64,000 nucleotides of DNA. It comes from Paracoccaceae bacterium. Its GTDB lineage: Bacteria; Pseudomonadota; Alphaproteobacteria; Rhodobacterales; Rhodobacteraceae. This document shows positions 50,595 through 60,389 of this stretch, piece after piece; positions within the stretch are counted from its first letter, which is position 1, and the number at the start of each line of letters is the position of its first letter. A program made the position numbers and the translations under genes. The notes under the pieces were generated by a model. That model searched no databases. It was not told the DNA's origin and saw only the letters and a program-made list of their open reading frames with translations. The stretch is from NCBI GenBank assembly GCA_027486345.1, contig JAIXPH010000065.1:41721-105720 (forward strand). The letters are read 5' to 3'.

Positions 50595-51473
50595 TCACCG
50601 TGTGGGAACCGGAACCTCGCCGCGATAATCGTAAAACCCCCGCTGCGTCTTGCGGCCCAGCCATCCGGCCTCGACATATTTCGTCAGCAAGGGGCAGGGG
50701 CGGTATTTGGTATCCGCCAGCCCGTCATGCAGCACGTTCATGATGGCAAGGCAGGTGTCCAACCCGATGAAATCCGCCAGTTCCAGCGGTCCCATCGGGT
50801 GGTTCGCGCCCAGCTTGAGCGATTCGTCGATGGACTTCACCGAGCCCACGCCTTCATAAAGCGTATAGACCGCCTCGTTGATCATCGGCATCAGGATGCG
50901 GTTGACGATGAAGGCGGGAAAATCCTCGGCACTCGCCGCCGTCTTGCCCAGCTTTTTCACCACCCCATGCAGGCTGTCCCATGTGTCCTGATCGGTCGCG
51001 ATCCCCCGGATCAGTTCCACCAGCTGCATCACCGGCACCGGGTTCATGAAGTGGAAGCCCATGAACTTTTCGGGCCGGTCCGTGCGGCTGGCCAGTCGCG
51101 TGATCGAGATGGACGAGGTGTTGGAGGTCAGGATCGTCGAAGGCTTCAGATGCGGCAGAAGGTCGGCGAAGATGGCCTGCTTCACGGTTTCGCGCTCGGT
51201 CGCGGCTTCGATGATCAGGTCGGTCTTTCCAAGGTCGGACAGCGTCAGCGTGGTGCGGATGCGGGCCAGTGCTGCCGCCTTCACCTCCGGTCCGATCTTG
51301 CCGCGGCTGACCTGTCGTTCCAGGTTCTTGTCGATGGTGGCGATGGCCTTGTCGAGGGAGGTCTGGCTGATGTCGTTCAGCAGCACGTCATAGCCGGCCA
51401 GAGCAAAAACATGGGCGATGCCATTGCCCATCTGACCTGCGCCGACGATGCCCACCGTCTGGATGTCTGCCAT
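50595..51473 (-). CDS. hbd: 3-hydroxybutyryl-CoA dehydrogenase
   Basis: A 292-residue NAD(P)-dependent dehydrogenase that interconverts acetoacetyl-CoA and 3-hydroxybutyryl-CoA. It has the N-terminal GAGQMGNGIAHVFALAGYDV dinucleotide-binding motif, the catalytic His in GFHFMNPVPVMQLVE, and TSNTSSISIT. The length is that of stand-alone Hbd rather than the fused FadB. It may serve crotonyl-CoA formation for the ethylmalonyl-CoA pathway or beta-oxidation. The stop is 3 bp from the palindrome array. The start at 51473 begins the Rossmann fold; the open frame extends much further, without similarity. Confidence 0.93.
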   Translation of the reverse strand: MADIQTVGIVGAGQMGNGIAHVFALAGYDVLLNDISQTSLDKAIATIDKNLERQVSRGKIGPEVKAAALARIRTTLTLSDLGKTDLIIEAATERETVKQAIFADLLPHLKPSTILTSNTSSISITRLASRTDRPEKFMGFHFMNPVPVMQLVELIRGIATDQDTWDSLHGVVKKLGKTAASAEDFPAFIVNRILMPMINEAVYTLYEGVGSVKSIDESLKLGANHPMGPLELADFIGLDTCLAIMNVLHDGLADTKYRPCPLLTKYVEAGWLGRKTQRGFYDYRGEVPVPTR

Positions 51474-51626
51474 GATCCCGGCCCCCTTGCTGCGACTGCC
51501 GCAGACCTTACGCGCCTGTGCCGCCAGCGCAAGGGCGCGAAGACCGTGAAAATCCTCACTTTCACCTCCTGTTAAGGCGCAACGGGCAAGGCTGATCGCG
51601 GGTGTAGGACGAAACGGGTGGGTGTG

Positions 51627-52451
51627 ATGACCTATGAACAGGCGGGCGAAGACCCGCTGCATTATTTTCCTTGTCGATATGACCGGTCGCGTCTTCTGTT
51701 CCGGGGACCAAGGCGGGATGTGGCGGGGGATCATGTCGCCTTTCTGGGCGGGACGGAAACCTATGGCAAATTCCTGCGCGATCCTTTTCCCGCCCTGGTG
51801 GAAGCGGCGGTCGGGGTGCCGTCTCTGAATCTGGGCTGCGTGCAGGCGGGGCCAGATGCCTATCTGAACGATCCGGCGACGTTGGAGATGACGCGGCAGG
51901 CGGCGGTCACGGTGGTGCAGGTGACTGGCGCGCTGAACCTGTCGAACCGGCTTTATGCGGTGCATCCGCGCCGGAATGACCGCTTCCTGCGTGCCTCTCC
52001 GGCGTTGCAGAGGCTCTATCCTGAGGTGGATTTCACCGAATTCGCCTTTACCCGCCATCTGACGCGCAGTCTGGCCGACGTGTCGCCGGATCGGTTCGGG
52101 CAGGTGGTCGCGGAGTTGCGCACCGCATGGGTGGCGCGGATGATCACGCTGTTGGACCGTCTGTCGCCGCCCGTCGTGCTGCTTTGGCTGGGGCTGCATC
52201 CGCCGCCCCAAGCGCCGGTGGCGGACCCGATGGCCGATCCGCCCTTGATCGATGCCGGGATGCTGGTGCCGCTGCAGCGGCGCGTCGCGGCCTATGTCGA
52301 GGTTGTGGCGTCAGATCACGCCCGGGCCGAAGGGGTGCGGGGCATGGCCTTTCCCCCGCTTGAGGCGCAGGCCGCGCAAGGCCTGCCGGGGCCTGCGGTG
52401 CATGCCGAAGTGGCGGCCGCGCTGTCCCCGGTGATCCGGGGCCTGTTGTAA
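51627..52451 (+). CDS. DUF6473 family protein
   Basis: A 274-residue cytoplasmic protein that begins MTYEQAGEDPLHYFPCRYDRSRLLFRG-like and continues DHVAFLGGTETYGKFLRDPF and VPSLNLGCVQAGPDAYLN. This is the pattern I associate with DUF6473, a family found next to or far from sulfotransferase and capsule genes in Rhodobacteraceae. An SGNH-type or sulfotransferase-linked role is speculation. ATG 51627 is preferred to GTG 51618, three codons earlier. It stands alone between hbd (divergent) and etfA (convergent), and is closed by the strong terminator at 52456. Confidence 0.72.
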   Translation: MTYEQAGEDPLHYFPCRYDRSRLLFRGPRRDVAGDHVAFLGGTETYGKFLRDPFPALVEAAVGVPSLNLGCVQAGPDAYLNDPATLEMTRQAAVTVVQVTGALNLSNRLYAVHPRRNDRFLRASPALQRLYPEVDFTEFAFTRHLTRSLADVSPDRFGQVVAELRTAWVARMITLLDRLSPPVVLLWLGLHPPPQAPVADPMADPPLIDAGMLVPLQRRVAAYVEVVASDHARAEGVRGMAFPPLEAQAAQGLPGPAVHAEVAAALSPVIRGLL

Positions 52452-52455
52452 TGCA

Positions 52456-52487
52456 AAAGGGCGCGAGAGGTGACTCTCGCGCCCTTT
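52456..52487. terminator. Terminator between the DUF6473 gene and etfA
   Basis: A perfect 14-bp stem AAAGGGCGCGAGAG/CTCTCGCGCCCTTT with loop GTGA is AT-ended on both sides. It can stop transcripts from both convergent genes. Confidence 0.82.
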
Positions 52488-52505
52488 GTAACTTCCGTCA
52501 GAGAC

Positions 52506-53429
52506 TTACAGCTTGCCGGTCAGTTCCGGCACGATGGTGAACAAGTCGCCGACCAGACCGTAATCGGCCACCTGGAAGATCGGGGCCTCTTCGTCCTTGT
52601 TGATCGCCACGATCACCTTGGAGTCCTTCATCCCAGCAAGGTGCTGGATCGCGCCCGAGATGCCGACCGCGACATAAAGCGTGGGGGCCACGACCTTGCC
52701 GGTTTGACCGACCTGCCAGTCGTTGGGCGCATAGCCAGAGTCGACCGCTGCGCGCGATGCACCAACGGCGGCACCCAGCTTGTCGGCCAGTTTCTCGATC
52801 AGCGCGAAGTCGGCCTGAGAGCCGACACCGCGTCCACCCGACACCACGATGCCCGCCGAGGTCAGGTCCGGACGGTCGGAAGAGGCGACCTTGTCTTCGA
52901 CCCAAGCCGACATGGAGCCGTCAACGGCGGCAGAGACGCCCTCGACCGCCGCAGCACCCGTGCTGGCAACAGCGCTGAAGGAGGCGGTGCGGACGGTGAA
53001 CACTTTCTTGCCGTCCGAGGATTTGACGGTCTGGATCGCGTTCCCGGCATAGATCGGGCGCTCGAAGGTGTCGGCGTCGATCACGGCGGTCACATCCGAC
53101 AGGACCATTACATCCAGCAGGGCCGCGACGCGGGGCAGGATGTTCTTGTTATATGCGGTGGCCGCGCCGCAGATGTGGCTGTAGCCACCGGCCAGACCGA
53201 CCACCACACCGGCAATCGACTCGGCCATGCCATGGTCCAAGGCGGCGTCGTTGACGTGCAGCACCTTGGCCACGCCGTCCAGCTTGGCTGCCTCGGCCGC
53301 AGCAGCGGCAGAGGTGCCCGCGATCAGGACATGCACGTCACCCAACGCCTTGACCGCGCTCAGGGTCTTGGCAACCGAATCCGTGGCAAGCTGCCCGTCA
53401 TTCACATCGGCAATCAGGAGAACGGCCAT
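52506..53429 (-). CDS. etfA: Electron transfer flavoprotein, alpha subunit
   Basis: The FAD-carrying subunit of ETF, which accepts electrons from acyl-CoA dehydrogenases and passes them to ETF-ubiquinone oxidoreductase. The 307-residue product has the C-terminal FAD domain with [21 protein letters not shown], the [27 protein letters not shown] motif (read in two parts) and [19 protein letters not shown]. Its start overlaps the etfB stop by one base (TGATG), so the two are coupled. A likely donor encoded in this window is the Mcd-type dehydrogenase at 5038-6705. Confidence 0.96.
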   Translation of the reverse strand: MAVLLIADVNDGQLATDSVAKTLSAVKALGDVHVLIAGTSAAAAAEAAKLDGVAKVLHVNDAALDHGMAESIAGVVVGLAGGYSHICGAATAYNKNILPRVAALLDVMVLSDVTAVIDADTFERPIYAGNAIQTVKSSDGKKVFTVRTASFSAVASTGAAAVEGVSAAVDGSMSAWVEDKVASSDRPDLTSAGIVVSGGRGVGSQADFALIEKLADKLGAAVGASRAAVDSGYAPNDWQVGQTGKVVAPTLYVAVGISGAIQHLAGMKDSKVIVAINKDEEAPIFQVADYGLVGDLFTIVPELTGKL

Positions 53430-54190
53430 CAGATCACCCCCGCTTCGTCTTTCAGTTTCGCAATCAGCTCGTCCACTGAGCCAACCTTCACGCCCGCCTT
53501 GCGGCCCGCCGGTTCAACCGTTTTCACGACTGACAGGCGCGGGCTGACGTCCACGCCGTAATCGGCGGGCGTCTTGGCGGCCAAGGGTTTGGCCTTGGCC
53601 TTCATGATATTGGGCAGGGAGGCATAGCGAGGCTCGTTCAGGCGCAGATCGACCGTGACGATCGTCGGCAGCTTGACGCGGATGGTCTGCAGACCGCCAT
53701 CCACTTCGCGCGTGACGGTGGCATGGTCGCCGTCGATGGCCAGTTCGCTGGCAAAGGTCGCCTGCGACCAGCCCAAGAGCGCCGACAGCATCTGCCCGGT
53801 GGCGTTCATGTCGTTGTCGATGGCCTGCTTGCCCGCGATCACCAGACCCGGCGCTTCTTCCTTGACCACCGCGGCCAGCAGCTTGGCCACGGCCAGCGGT
53901 TCGATGTCGGTCTGAACGTCGGCGGTCGCCTCGATCAGGATGGCGCGGTCAGCGCCCATGGCCAAAGCGGTCCGCAGGGTTTCCTGCGCCTGTTTGACAC
54001 CGATGGAGACCACAACAACCTCGGTCGCGACGCCCTTTTCCTTCAGACGGATCGCCTCTTCGACGGCGATTTCGTCAAAGGGGTTCATCGACATCTTCAC
54101 ATTGGCCAGATCGACGCCCGTGCCATCCGCCTTGACGCGGACCTTCACGTTGTAGTCGATCACCCGTTTGACAGGTACCAGCACTTTCAT
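53429..54190 (-). CDS. etfB: Electron transfer flavoprotein, beta subunit
   Basis: A 253-residue AMP-binding subunit of ETF. It begins [20 protein letters not shown] and shows [27 protein letters not shown] and [20 protein letters not shown], all typical of EtfB. Upstream on the same strand, after 134 bp, comes the adenosyltransferase gene. That gap contains a GGGCCCG-type hairpin (about 54209-54228) and then the etfB leader. etfB-etfA is the usual gene order. Confidence 0.96.
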   Translation of the reverse strand: MKVLVPVKRVIDYNVKVRVKADGTGVDLANVKMSMNPFDEIAVEEAIRLKEKGVATEVVVVSIGVKQAQETLRTALAMGADRAILIEATADVQTDIEPLAVAKLLAAVVKEEAPGLVIAGKQAIDNDMNATGQMLSALLGWSQATFASELAIDGDHATVTREVDGGLQTIRVKLPTIVTVDLRLNEPRYASLPNIMKAKAKPLAAKTPADYGVDVSPRLSVVKTVEPAGRKAGVKVGSVDELIAKLKDEAGVI

Positions 54191-54324
54191 GCGGCAATCT
54201 CCCTTTCAGGGCCCGTTCGGTCCGGGCCTAACCCAAGCTCTGCGACGTGCTTAGACCGTCATGCTGCGACGCAACAGATCAAATACGACAGCAAAGCGCG
54301 CCACGACGTCGCGTTTTCTTTTCC

Positions 54325-54903
54325 TCAGCCCTCGCGGGTCAGGCCGGGCACCCACAAGACATCGGCACGCCCGTCGTCATTGGCGATGCGGCCCGCCACA
54401 AAGAACCAGTCCGACAGGCGGTTGAGGTACTTCACCGCCTCGGCGTTCACGGCCTCCATCGTTGCGAGTTCGACGACAAGGCGTTCGGCCCGGCGGCAGA
54501 CGGTGCGGCACAGGTGCAGATGCGCGGCCAGCGCCGATCCGCCTGGCAGGATGAAGCTGCGCAGCGGTTCCAGCTTGGCGTTCATCGCGTCAATCTCGCG
54601 CTCCAGCCGCAGGACCTGCGCTTCCTGCATGCGCAGCGGCGTGTAGGGCAGGGTCGAATCAAGATGCATGTCGGGCGTGCACAGGTCCGCGCCCAGATCG
54701 AACAGGTCGTTCGAGATGCGGGCGAGGGCGGCGTCCATGTCGCCGCTTGCGTGCTGGCGGGCAAGGCCGACCGTCGCATTGGTTTCGTCAACCGTGCCAT
54801 AGGCCGAAACGCGGGTGGAATGCTTTGCCACGCGGGCGCCGTTGCCCAAGGCGGTTTCCCCGGCGTCGCCGGTCTTTGTGTAGATTTTCGACAGAACGAC
54901 CAT
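54325..54903 (-). CDS. Cob(I)alamin adenosyltransferase, PduO type
   Basis: A 192-residue ATP:cob(I)alamin adenosyltransferase of the PduO/MMAB family. It has the N-terminal ATP-binding loop [34 protein letters not shown], then [25 protein letters not shown] and the C-terminal [12 protein letters not shown] signature. It makes adenosylcobalamin, the cofactor of methylmalonyl-CoA and ethylmalonyl-CoA mutases, which fits the nearby acyl-CoA genes. It is preceded by the small membrane-protein gene 10 bp upstream and followed by etfB on the same strand, so all may be co-transcribed. CobA-type enzymes are unrelated in sequence. Confidence 0.92.
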   Translation of the reverse strand: MVVLSKIYTKTGDAGETALGNGARVAKHSTRVSAYGTVDETNATVGLARQHASGDMDAALARISNDLFDLGADLCTPDMHLDSTLPYTPLRMQEAQVLRLEREIDAMNAKLEPLRSFILPGGSALAAHLHLCRTVCRRAERLVVELATMEAVNAEAVKYLNRLSDWFFVAGRIANDDGRADVLWVPGLTREG

Positions 54904-54913
54904 GATGTCCCCC

Positions 54914-55123
54914 TCAGTTTCCGGTTTTGCCGCGCAGCCAGACGAACAGGACGATCAGTCCCACCGCCACGGCCTGTGCGATGATGCGATAGCGCATGAT
55001 GCGGTTGGCATGTTTGCGGTTGAAGTCACCGCCCTTGCCGAAGCTGCCGATGCCGAACATCAGGATCACAAGAACCGCCAGCGCCGCCAGCGCCGCGATG
55101 ATGAAAAGAGGATCGTCTGCCAT
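54914..55123 (-). CDS. Twin-transmembrane-helix small protein (HIG1-like)
   Basis: A 69-residue membrane protein with two helices, PLFIIAALAALAVLVILMFGI and IIAQAVAVGLIVLFVWL, joined by a loop with the conserved KGGDFNRKHANRIMRYR segment. This matches the HIG_1_N/twin-helix proteins common in alphaproteobacteria, some of whose mitochondrial relatives associate with respiratory complexes. Its role here is unknown. It lies immediately upstream of the adenosyltransferase gene, 10 bp apart. The start at 55123 is preferred over one eight codons earlier. Confidence 0.86.
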   Translation of the reverse strand: MADDPLFIIAALAALAVLVILMFGIGSFGKGGDFNRKHANRIMRYRIIAQAVAVGLIVLFVWLRGKTGN

Positions 55124-55164
55124 GGCCTGTCCCTTTATTGCGGGCATGATCTAGGCGGCGCGGC

Positions 55165-55206
55165 GGAAAAAGCGAAACCCGAATCCGTCCTGTCGGCGGG
55201 TTTTTT
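55165..55206 (-). terminator. Terminator downstream of the SDR gene
   Basis: On the minus strand the stem AAACCCG/CGGGTTT (55175-55181 with 55197-55203), with a small inner CCG/CGG stem in its loop, is followed by CGCTTTTTCCG. It lies about 30 bp after the SDR stop and would separate that gene from the small membrane protein. Confidence 0.5.
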
Positions 55207-55235
55207 CGTCGCGTGCCGGTTGGCGCTGCGTGGGA

Positions 55236-56063
55236 TCAGCCGCGCGTCCGCATCCAGTCCATCATCCGGGTGGACAGAAGGCGCCGCAGGGTGCCGGCAA
55301 GATAGGTGGGCAGCGTCACGTAATAACGCGGTTTCGGGTGCGGACTTTCCAGCGCGTGGATCAGTTTGGCCGTCACCGCCTCGGGTCCCAGTTCAAAGTT
55401 GTCCTTGCCCCGGTTCTCATACAGGCGGTGCATGAACTGTTCATATTTCGCCCGCTGCGCCGAGTTCTGCCAGTCGATCCATTTTTCGAACTGCGGGATC
55501 GCCTTTTCCCGGATCATCGAGGTGATGGGGCCAGGTTCGATCAGGATGCAATGGATGCCGGTGCCGTGCAGTTCCAGCCGCATCACATCGGTCAGACCCT
55601 CCATCGCGAATTTAGTGGCGACATAGGCCCCGCGCCATTGCAGGCCGACAAGGCCCAGCACGGACGAGCAGTTGATGATCCGCCCATGCCCCTGCGCCCG
55701 CATCACGGGCAGGACCCGGCGCGTGAGATCATGATAGCCAAAGAGATTGACCTCAAAGATCTCGCGCAGGGCCCCGCGCGGCAAATCTTCGACAAGGCCG
55801 GGGCTGGCAAAGGCACCGTTGTTGTAGAGCGCATCCAAAGTGCCGCCGGTGCGCGTCAGGACCTCGGCCAAGGCAGAGGCGATGCTGTCTTCATCCGCAT
55901 AGTCGAGCGGGAAGCTTTCCAAACCTTCGGCCCGCAGGCGGTCACAGTCGGCCGGGCGCCGGCAGGTGGCAAAGACGCGCCAGCCGCGCGCCTTGAGCGC
56001 ATGGGCCGCGTGATAGCCGATTCCCGAGGAACAGCCGGTAATCAGGATGGATCGTGCACTCAT
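55236..56063 (-). CDS. Short-chain dehydrogenase/reductase
   Basis: A 275-residue classical SDR. The cofactor motif is ITGCSSGIGYHAAHALKARGW (TGxxxGIG). The structural NNG motif is LYNNGAF, with Tyr-x-x-x-Lys in GAYVATKFAMEGLTD and the catalytic Ser in INCSSVLG. The Arg in ATCRRP after the second strand suggests NADP preference. The substrate is unknown. The gene is monocistronic as far as I can see: a terminator follows it and the next minus-strand gene upstream starts after a 52-bp gap. Confidence 0.9.
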   Translation of the reverse strand: MSARSILITGCSSGIGYHAAHALKARGWRVFATCRRPADCDRLRAEGLESFPLDYADEDSIASALAEVLTRTGGTLDALYNNGAFASPGLVEDLPRGALREIFEVNLFGYHDLTRRVLPVMRAQGHGRIINCSSVLGLVGLQWRGAYVATKFAMEGLTDVMRLELHGTGIHCILIEPGPITSMIREKAIPQFEKWIDWQNSAQRAKYEQFMHRLYENRGKDNFELGPEAVTAKLIHALESPHPKPRYYVTLPTYLAGTLRRLLSTRMMDWMRTRG

Positions 56064-56115
56064 GACGCTTTCCCCGCGATGGACGGGTGCTTCCTAGGAA
56101 ATCCGAAGGCGGATG

Positions 56116-56682
56116 TCACTGGAATTGCGGGTTCAGGTCGGTCAGCAGGCTTTCATGGACATAGCCGTCAATCCCGTCCCCTTCGATGCGCACCCGCGCC
56201 CAGCCCGACGGATCGGTCCAAAGGACGGCCACGGCCTCACCCTGCTCAAGGCGGGCGGTGACGGGGGCGGATTTGCGCGCGTCGGCGCGGACATTGGCCC
56301 GCTGCACCGCGATCCAGCGCAGGGTTTGGCCGTCACCCATGGCAAGGGGGTCATCGGGCTGCGCCAGCATCGCCTGCACAAGCGCATCTTCTGCGGTGGC
56401 ATCTTCGGCGGAGGGGGCCGGTTCCTGCGCCACCCGCTCTTGCGGCAAGGGTGTCGGCGGCAAGATCCGGATCGGGGGCGGGGCGGGCATCATCGGCACC
56501 AATTCCGCCATCGCCGCACGGGTCACCGGCGTGTCGTCAGGGGGCGGCGTGACGACGACGGTCTGCATCGCCTCGGCCGGTTGGGCGCGCAAACCGGCCC
56601 TTTGCTGGCCATTGTCATCACCCGCGATCATCAGCGCGGCATAGAGAAACAGCCCAAGACCCAACAACCATTTCAACATCAT
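56116..56682 (-). CDS. SH3-domain protein with one N-terminal membrane helix
   Basis: A 188-residue protein. A hydrophobic helix at about residues 3-20 (LKWLLGLGLFLYAALMIAG) is a signal anchor, followed by a long Pro/Ala-rich linker. The C-terminal bacterial SH3_3 domain at about 120-188 has VQRANVRADARKSAPVTARLEQGEAVAV and GWARVRIEGDGIDGYVHESLL. Such proteins sit in the periplasm and bind peptidoglycan or other envelope partners. It is divergent from parC, with 145 bp between the starts. ATG 56682 and ATG 56679 are both possible. Confidence 0.86.
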   Translation of the reverse strand: MMLKWLLGLGLFLYAALMIAGDDNGQQRAGLRAQPAEAMQTVVVTPPPDDTPVTRAAMAELVPMMPAPPPIRILPPTPLPQERVAQEPAPSAEDATAEDALVQAMLAQPDDPLAMGDGQTLRWIAVQRANVRADARKSAPVTARLEQGEAVAVLWTDPSGWARVRIEGDGIDGYVHESLLTDLNPQFQ

Positions 56683-56827
56683 CTTACCATAAACTGAACC
56701 AACGCTTCATCTGTAGAACAAGCAGGGGGCGAGTCGCATCCGTTTTTTCACCTGACCTCTCGGGTCGGGTCTTTTGACCCCGAATTTCAAACTGGACCTG
56801 CGGCCCTGCGCGAATTACACCACATCC

Positions 56828-59155
56828 ATGTCCGAAAATGATGATGACCCCAATATCAAGTCGCTGACCTTGGCCGAGCCGCTGAGCCGCGCCATAGGTG
56901 AACGCTATCTGACCTATGCCCTGTCCACGATCATGCACCGGGCGCTGCCTGATGCGCGTGACGGGCTGAAACCGGTGCACCGCCGCATCCTCTTTGCGAT
57001 GCGCGAGCTGCGGCTGGCATCGAACGGGGGATTCCGGAAGTCGGCCAAGATTTCCGGCGACGTGATGGGGAACTATCACCCCCATGGCGACGCGGCGATC
57101 TATGACGCGATGGCGCGTCTGGCGCAGGATTTCAACGTCCGCTACCCGCTGGTGGACGGTCAGGGCAATTTTGGCAACATCGACGGCGATAACCCGGCCG
57201 CCAGCCGCTACACCGAGGCGCGGCTGACGGCGGTGGCAGAGGCCTTGATGGAGGGATTGGCGGAAAACTCCGTCGATTTCCGGCCCAATTACGATGGCAC
57301 ACTGGAAGAACCCATCGTCATGCCCGCCGCATTCCCCAACCTGCTGGCCAATGGCTCCAGCGGGATCGCGGTGGGGATGGCGACGAACATCCCGCCGCAT
57401 AATCTGGATGAGTTGATCGGGGCCTGCCATGCCATGCTGGGCAACCCTGACATCGACGATGACGCGCTGGTGGCCTTTGTCCCCGGCCCGGATTTCCCCA
57501 CGGGCGGCGTGATCGTTGAACCGCGCGACGCGATTCTGGACGCCTATCGCACGGGGCGCGGGGCATTTCGCCTGCGCGCCAAGTGGGAGGTCGAGGATCT
57601 GGGTCGCGGCATGTGGCAGATCATCGTCACCGAGATCCCCTATCAGGTGCAGAAATCCAAGCTGATCGAAAAGCTGGCCGAGATCATCCAGACCAAGAAG
57701 GTCCCGATTCTGGCCGATGTGCGCGACGAATCCGCCGATGACGTGCGCATCGTGCTGGAGCCGCGCACGCGGACGGTCGAGCCTGACATGCTGATGGGGA
57801 TGCTGTTCAAGAACAGTGATCTGGAAATCCGCTTCAACATGAACATGAACGTGCTGATCGACGGCAAGGTGCCGCGCGTCTGTTCGTTGAAAGAGGTTCT
57901 GCGGGCGTTTCTGGACCATCGCCGCGACGTGCTGCGGCGGCGGTCCTTGCACCGGATGGAAAAGATCGACCACCGGCTGGAGGTCTTGGCAGGCTTTATC
58001 ATCGCCTTCCTGAACCTTGACCGTGTTATCGATATCATCCGTTATGATGATGACCCCAAAGCCGCCTTGATGGCCGAAGTGTGGGGCCGCAAGGTCAAGC
58101 GGGCGACCTCGGAAAAGGATTACGTCAGCCCACTGGGGGGAGATGTGTCCCGTGCACTGGCCTCTGCGGGTCAGTTGACCGAATTGCAGGCCGAATCGAT
58201 CCTGAACATGCGCCTGCGGTCCTTGCGGCGGCTGGAAGAGATCGAACTGATCAACGAGCGCGACGCGCTGACGGCGGAACGCGAAGGGCTGGCTGCCCTT
58301 CTGGCCAGCGATGCCCTGCAATGGAAGCGCATCGGGTCAGAGCTTGAGGACACCCGCAAGAAGTTCGGCAAGGACAGCCCCGGTGGTGCGCGGCGCACGA
58401 TGTTTGCCGATATGGGCAATGTCGAAGAGGTCCCGTTCGAGGCGATGATCGAACGCGAGCCCATCACCGTGATCTGTTCGAAAATGGGCTGGATCCGCGC
58501 GATGAAGGGCCATGTCGCGCTGGATATGGATGTAAAGTTCAAGGACGGCGACGAGGGCCGGTTCATCTTTCACGCGGAAACCACCGACAAGATCCTGCTC
58601 GTGGGGTCCAATGGCCGGTTTTACACGCTGATCGGGGCGAACCTGCCCGGTGGCCGCGGCATGGGCGAACCTGTCCGCCTGATGGTCGATCTGCCGAATG
58701 AGGCCGATATCACCGATCTGACGATCTGGCGGGGCGGAGAGAAACTGTTGGTCGCCTCCACCGCCGGCGATGGCTTTGTTGTCCCGTCCGAAGAGGTGTT
58801 GGCCCAGACCCGCGCCGGCAAGCAGGTGCTGACCGTGCGCGATGGCGTCAAGACCGCGCTGTGCCGGGCTGTGCGCGGCGATCATGTTGCTGTGGTGGGC
58901 GAGAACCGCAAATTGCTGGTTTTTCCGCTGTCAGACCTGCCGGAAATGGCCAAGGGCAAGGGTGTCCGGTTGCAAAAGTACAAGGATGGTGGCCTGTCCG
59001 ACGCGATCACCTTCAGGCTGGCCGATGGCCTGTCGTGGAAAGATCCGGCCGGGCGCACGCGGACCGAGACGGATTTGACGATGTGGACAGGCGCGCGGGC
59101 CACAGCGGGCGCCATGGCGCCGCGCGGGTTCCCGCGCGACAACCGGTTTACGTAA
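56828..59155 (+). CDS. parC: DNA topoisomerase IV subunit A
   Basis: The catalytic subunit of topoisomerase IV, which decatenates daughter chromosomes. The 775-residue product has the active-site Tyr128 in NPAASRYTEARLT and the quinolone-resistance region in SAKISGDVMGNYHPHGDAAI. RAKWEVEDLGRGMWQIIVTE and a shortened C-terminal beta-propeller follow. It lacks a GyrA box, which favours ParC over GyrA. ATG 56828 begins MSENDDDPNIKS; the open frame extends 18 codons upstream. parE is not in the window. Confidence 0.94.
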   Translation: MSENDDDPNIKSLTLAEPLSRAIGERYLTYALSTIMHRALPDARDGLKPVHRRILFAMRELRLASNGGFRKSAKISGDVMGNYHPHGDAAIYDAMARLAQDFNVRYPLVDGQGNFGNIDGDNPAASRYTEARLTAVAEALMEGLAENSVDFRPNYDGTLEEPIVMPAAFPNLLANGSSGIAVGMATNIPPHNLDELIGACHAMLGNPDIDDDALVAFVPGPDFPTGGVIVEPRDAILDAYRTGRGAFRLRAKWEVEDLGRGMWQIIVTEIPYQVQKSKLIEKLAEIIQTKKVPILADVRDESADDVRIVLEPRTRTVEPDMLMGMLFKNSDLEIRFNMNMNVLIDGKVPRVCSLKEVLRAFLDHRRDVLRRRSLHRMEKIDHRLEVLAGFIIAFLNLDRVIDIIRYDDDPKAALMAEVWGRKVKRATSEKDYVSPLGGDVSRALASAGQLTELQAESILNMRLRSLRRLEEIELINERDALTAEREGLAALLASDALQWKRIGSELEDTRKKFGKDSPGGARRTMFADMGNVEEVPFEAMIEREPITVICSKMGWIRAMKGHVALDMDVKFKDGDEGRFIFHAETTDKILLVGSNGRFYTLIGANLPGGRGMGEPVRLMVDLPNEADITDLTIWRGGEKLLVASTAGDGFVVPSEEVLAQTRAGKQVLTVRDGVKTALCRAVRGDHVAVVGENRKLLVFPLSDLPEMAKGKGVRLQKYKDGGLSDAITFRLADGLSWKDPAGRTRTETDLTMWTGARATAGAMAPRGFPRDNRFT

Positions 59156-59165
59156 AGGGTGACAG

Positions 59166-60389
59166 ATGGCTGCCGATCTCCGACCGATGCAGGTGACATA
59201 TCGGGGGGATGCGGCGGCGCTGTTCCCCTTGGCCTTGGGCACGGGGCTTTTGTCGGTCCTGACGCTGGGCATTTACCGCTTTTGGGCCAAGGCGCACATC
59301 CGCCGCTTTGTCTGGGGCAACATCCGGCTGGGGGATGACGCGCTGGAGTTCACCGGCACCGGCCTTGAGATGTTTCTTGGCTTTCTGGTCGCGTTGGTCG
59401 TGCTGGCGGTCTATCTGGCGGCGATCCAACTGGTGCTGTTCTTCTTTGGCATCCGGTTCATCTTTGCCCCTGAAACCCCGCTGGAAGAGGCGATGCAGGC
59501 GGGTTCCATCGCGTTGTCCTTCCTCGCGGCCCTGCCTTTGATGCTGGTCGCGCTCTATCGCGCGCGGCGCTACCGGGTGAACCGCACCCGCCTGCGCGGC
59601 ATCCGCTTCGGGATGGAGAATGCGGGTCTTGGCTACATGCTGCGCGCTTTGGTCTACGGGGCCTTGGCGGTGCTGAGTGTCGGCATCCTATGGCCGCTGA
59701 TGACCTTCCGGCTTGAGGCCTACATGACCGACCGCAGCCATTGGGGCAGCGCGCGGTTTCGGCAGGGCGGTCGTTGGACCGGCCTGTTCGTGGCGATCCG
59801 GCCCTATCTGATCGGGCTGGGCATCCTGTTGGGCGGGGCCGTCTTTCTGGCCATGGGCGAGCCGTGGGTCGGGAGTGTGGCGGTGACGGTGGGGTCGGTC
59901 TGGGCCCTGATCGGCATGGCGCTCTATCAGACACGCGCCTTTGGCTATCTGACCTCCCATAAGGAGCTGCAGCTTTCGGGTTCTGCCACGCCGATGCGCT
60001 TCAGCGCCGCGCCGCGCGGGGGGCGGGTGATCTGGCTGTACATCAAGGGCGCGCTGATCGTCGGGCTACTGACAAGCCTTGCCTCGGCGATGCTGTTTGG
60101 GGTGGCGGCGGCCATCGCGGCGCAGCTTTCGGGGTTCGAGGCCGAGCCCTCCGCCCTTTTGGTGGTCGAGTTGGCGGTGATCGGGGCATTGGCCTATCTG
60201 GTCTTTCTGTCGGTGATGGGCACGCTGTCGCTGGTCTTCATCTCGCAACCCGTGTTGGGCTATCTGGTGGGATCGGTCCAATTGGCCGTGCCGGATGGGT
60301 TCTTTGACGCCTTGCATCAGGCACGGGCACAGGACGGGGCCGATGCCGATGGCTTTGCCGATGCGCTGGACATCGGGGGGGCCTTCTGA
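59166..60389 (+). CDS. YjgN/DUF898 family membrane protein
   Basis: A 407-residue multispanning membrane protein. The family opening MQVTYRGDAAALFPLALGTG leads into LGIYRFWAKAHIRRFVWGNI, with the conserved R-F-W-x-K signature. A second W-R-Y-like block lies around YRARRYRVNRTRLRGIRFG. Helices are evident at about 25-45, 60-85, 105-125, 160-180, 215-235 and beyond. Function is unproven. Its stop overlaps the start of an M48 metalloprotease (TGATG), and this YjgN-M48 pairing recurs in proteobacteria, which suggests a joint envelope role. It starts 11 bp after parC. Confidence 0.86.
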   Translation: MAADLRPMQVTYRGDAAALFPLALGTGLLSVLTLGIYRFWAKAHIRRFVWGNIRLGDDALEFTGTGLEMFLGFLVALVVLAVYLAAIQLVLFFFGIRFIFAPETPLEEAMQAGSIALSFLAALPLMLVALYRARRYRVNRTRLRGIRFGMENAGLGYMLRALVYGALAVLSVGILWPLMTFRLEAYMTDRSHWGSARFRQGGRWTGLFVAIRPYLIGLGILLGGAVFLAMGEPWVGSVAVTVGSVWALIGMALYQTRAFGYLTSHKELQLSGSATPMRFSAAPRGGRVIWLYIKGALIVGLLTSLASAMLFGVAAAIAAQLSGFEAEPSALLVVELAVIGALAYLVFLSVMGTLSLVFISQPVLGYLVGSVQLAVPDGFFDALHQARAQDGADADGFADALDIGGAF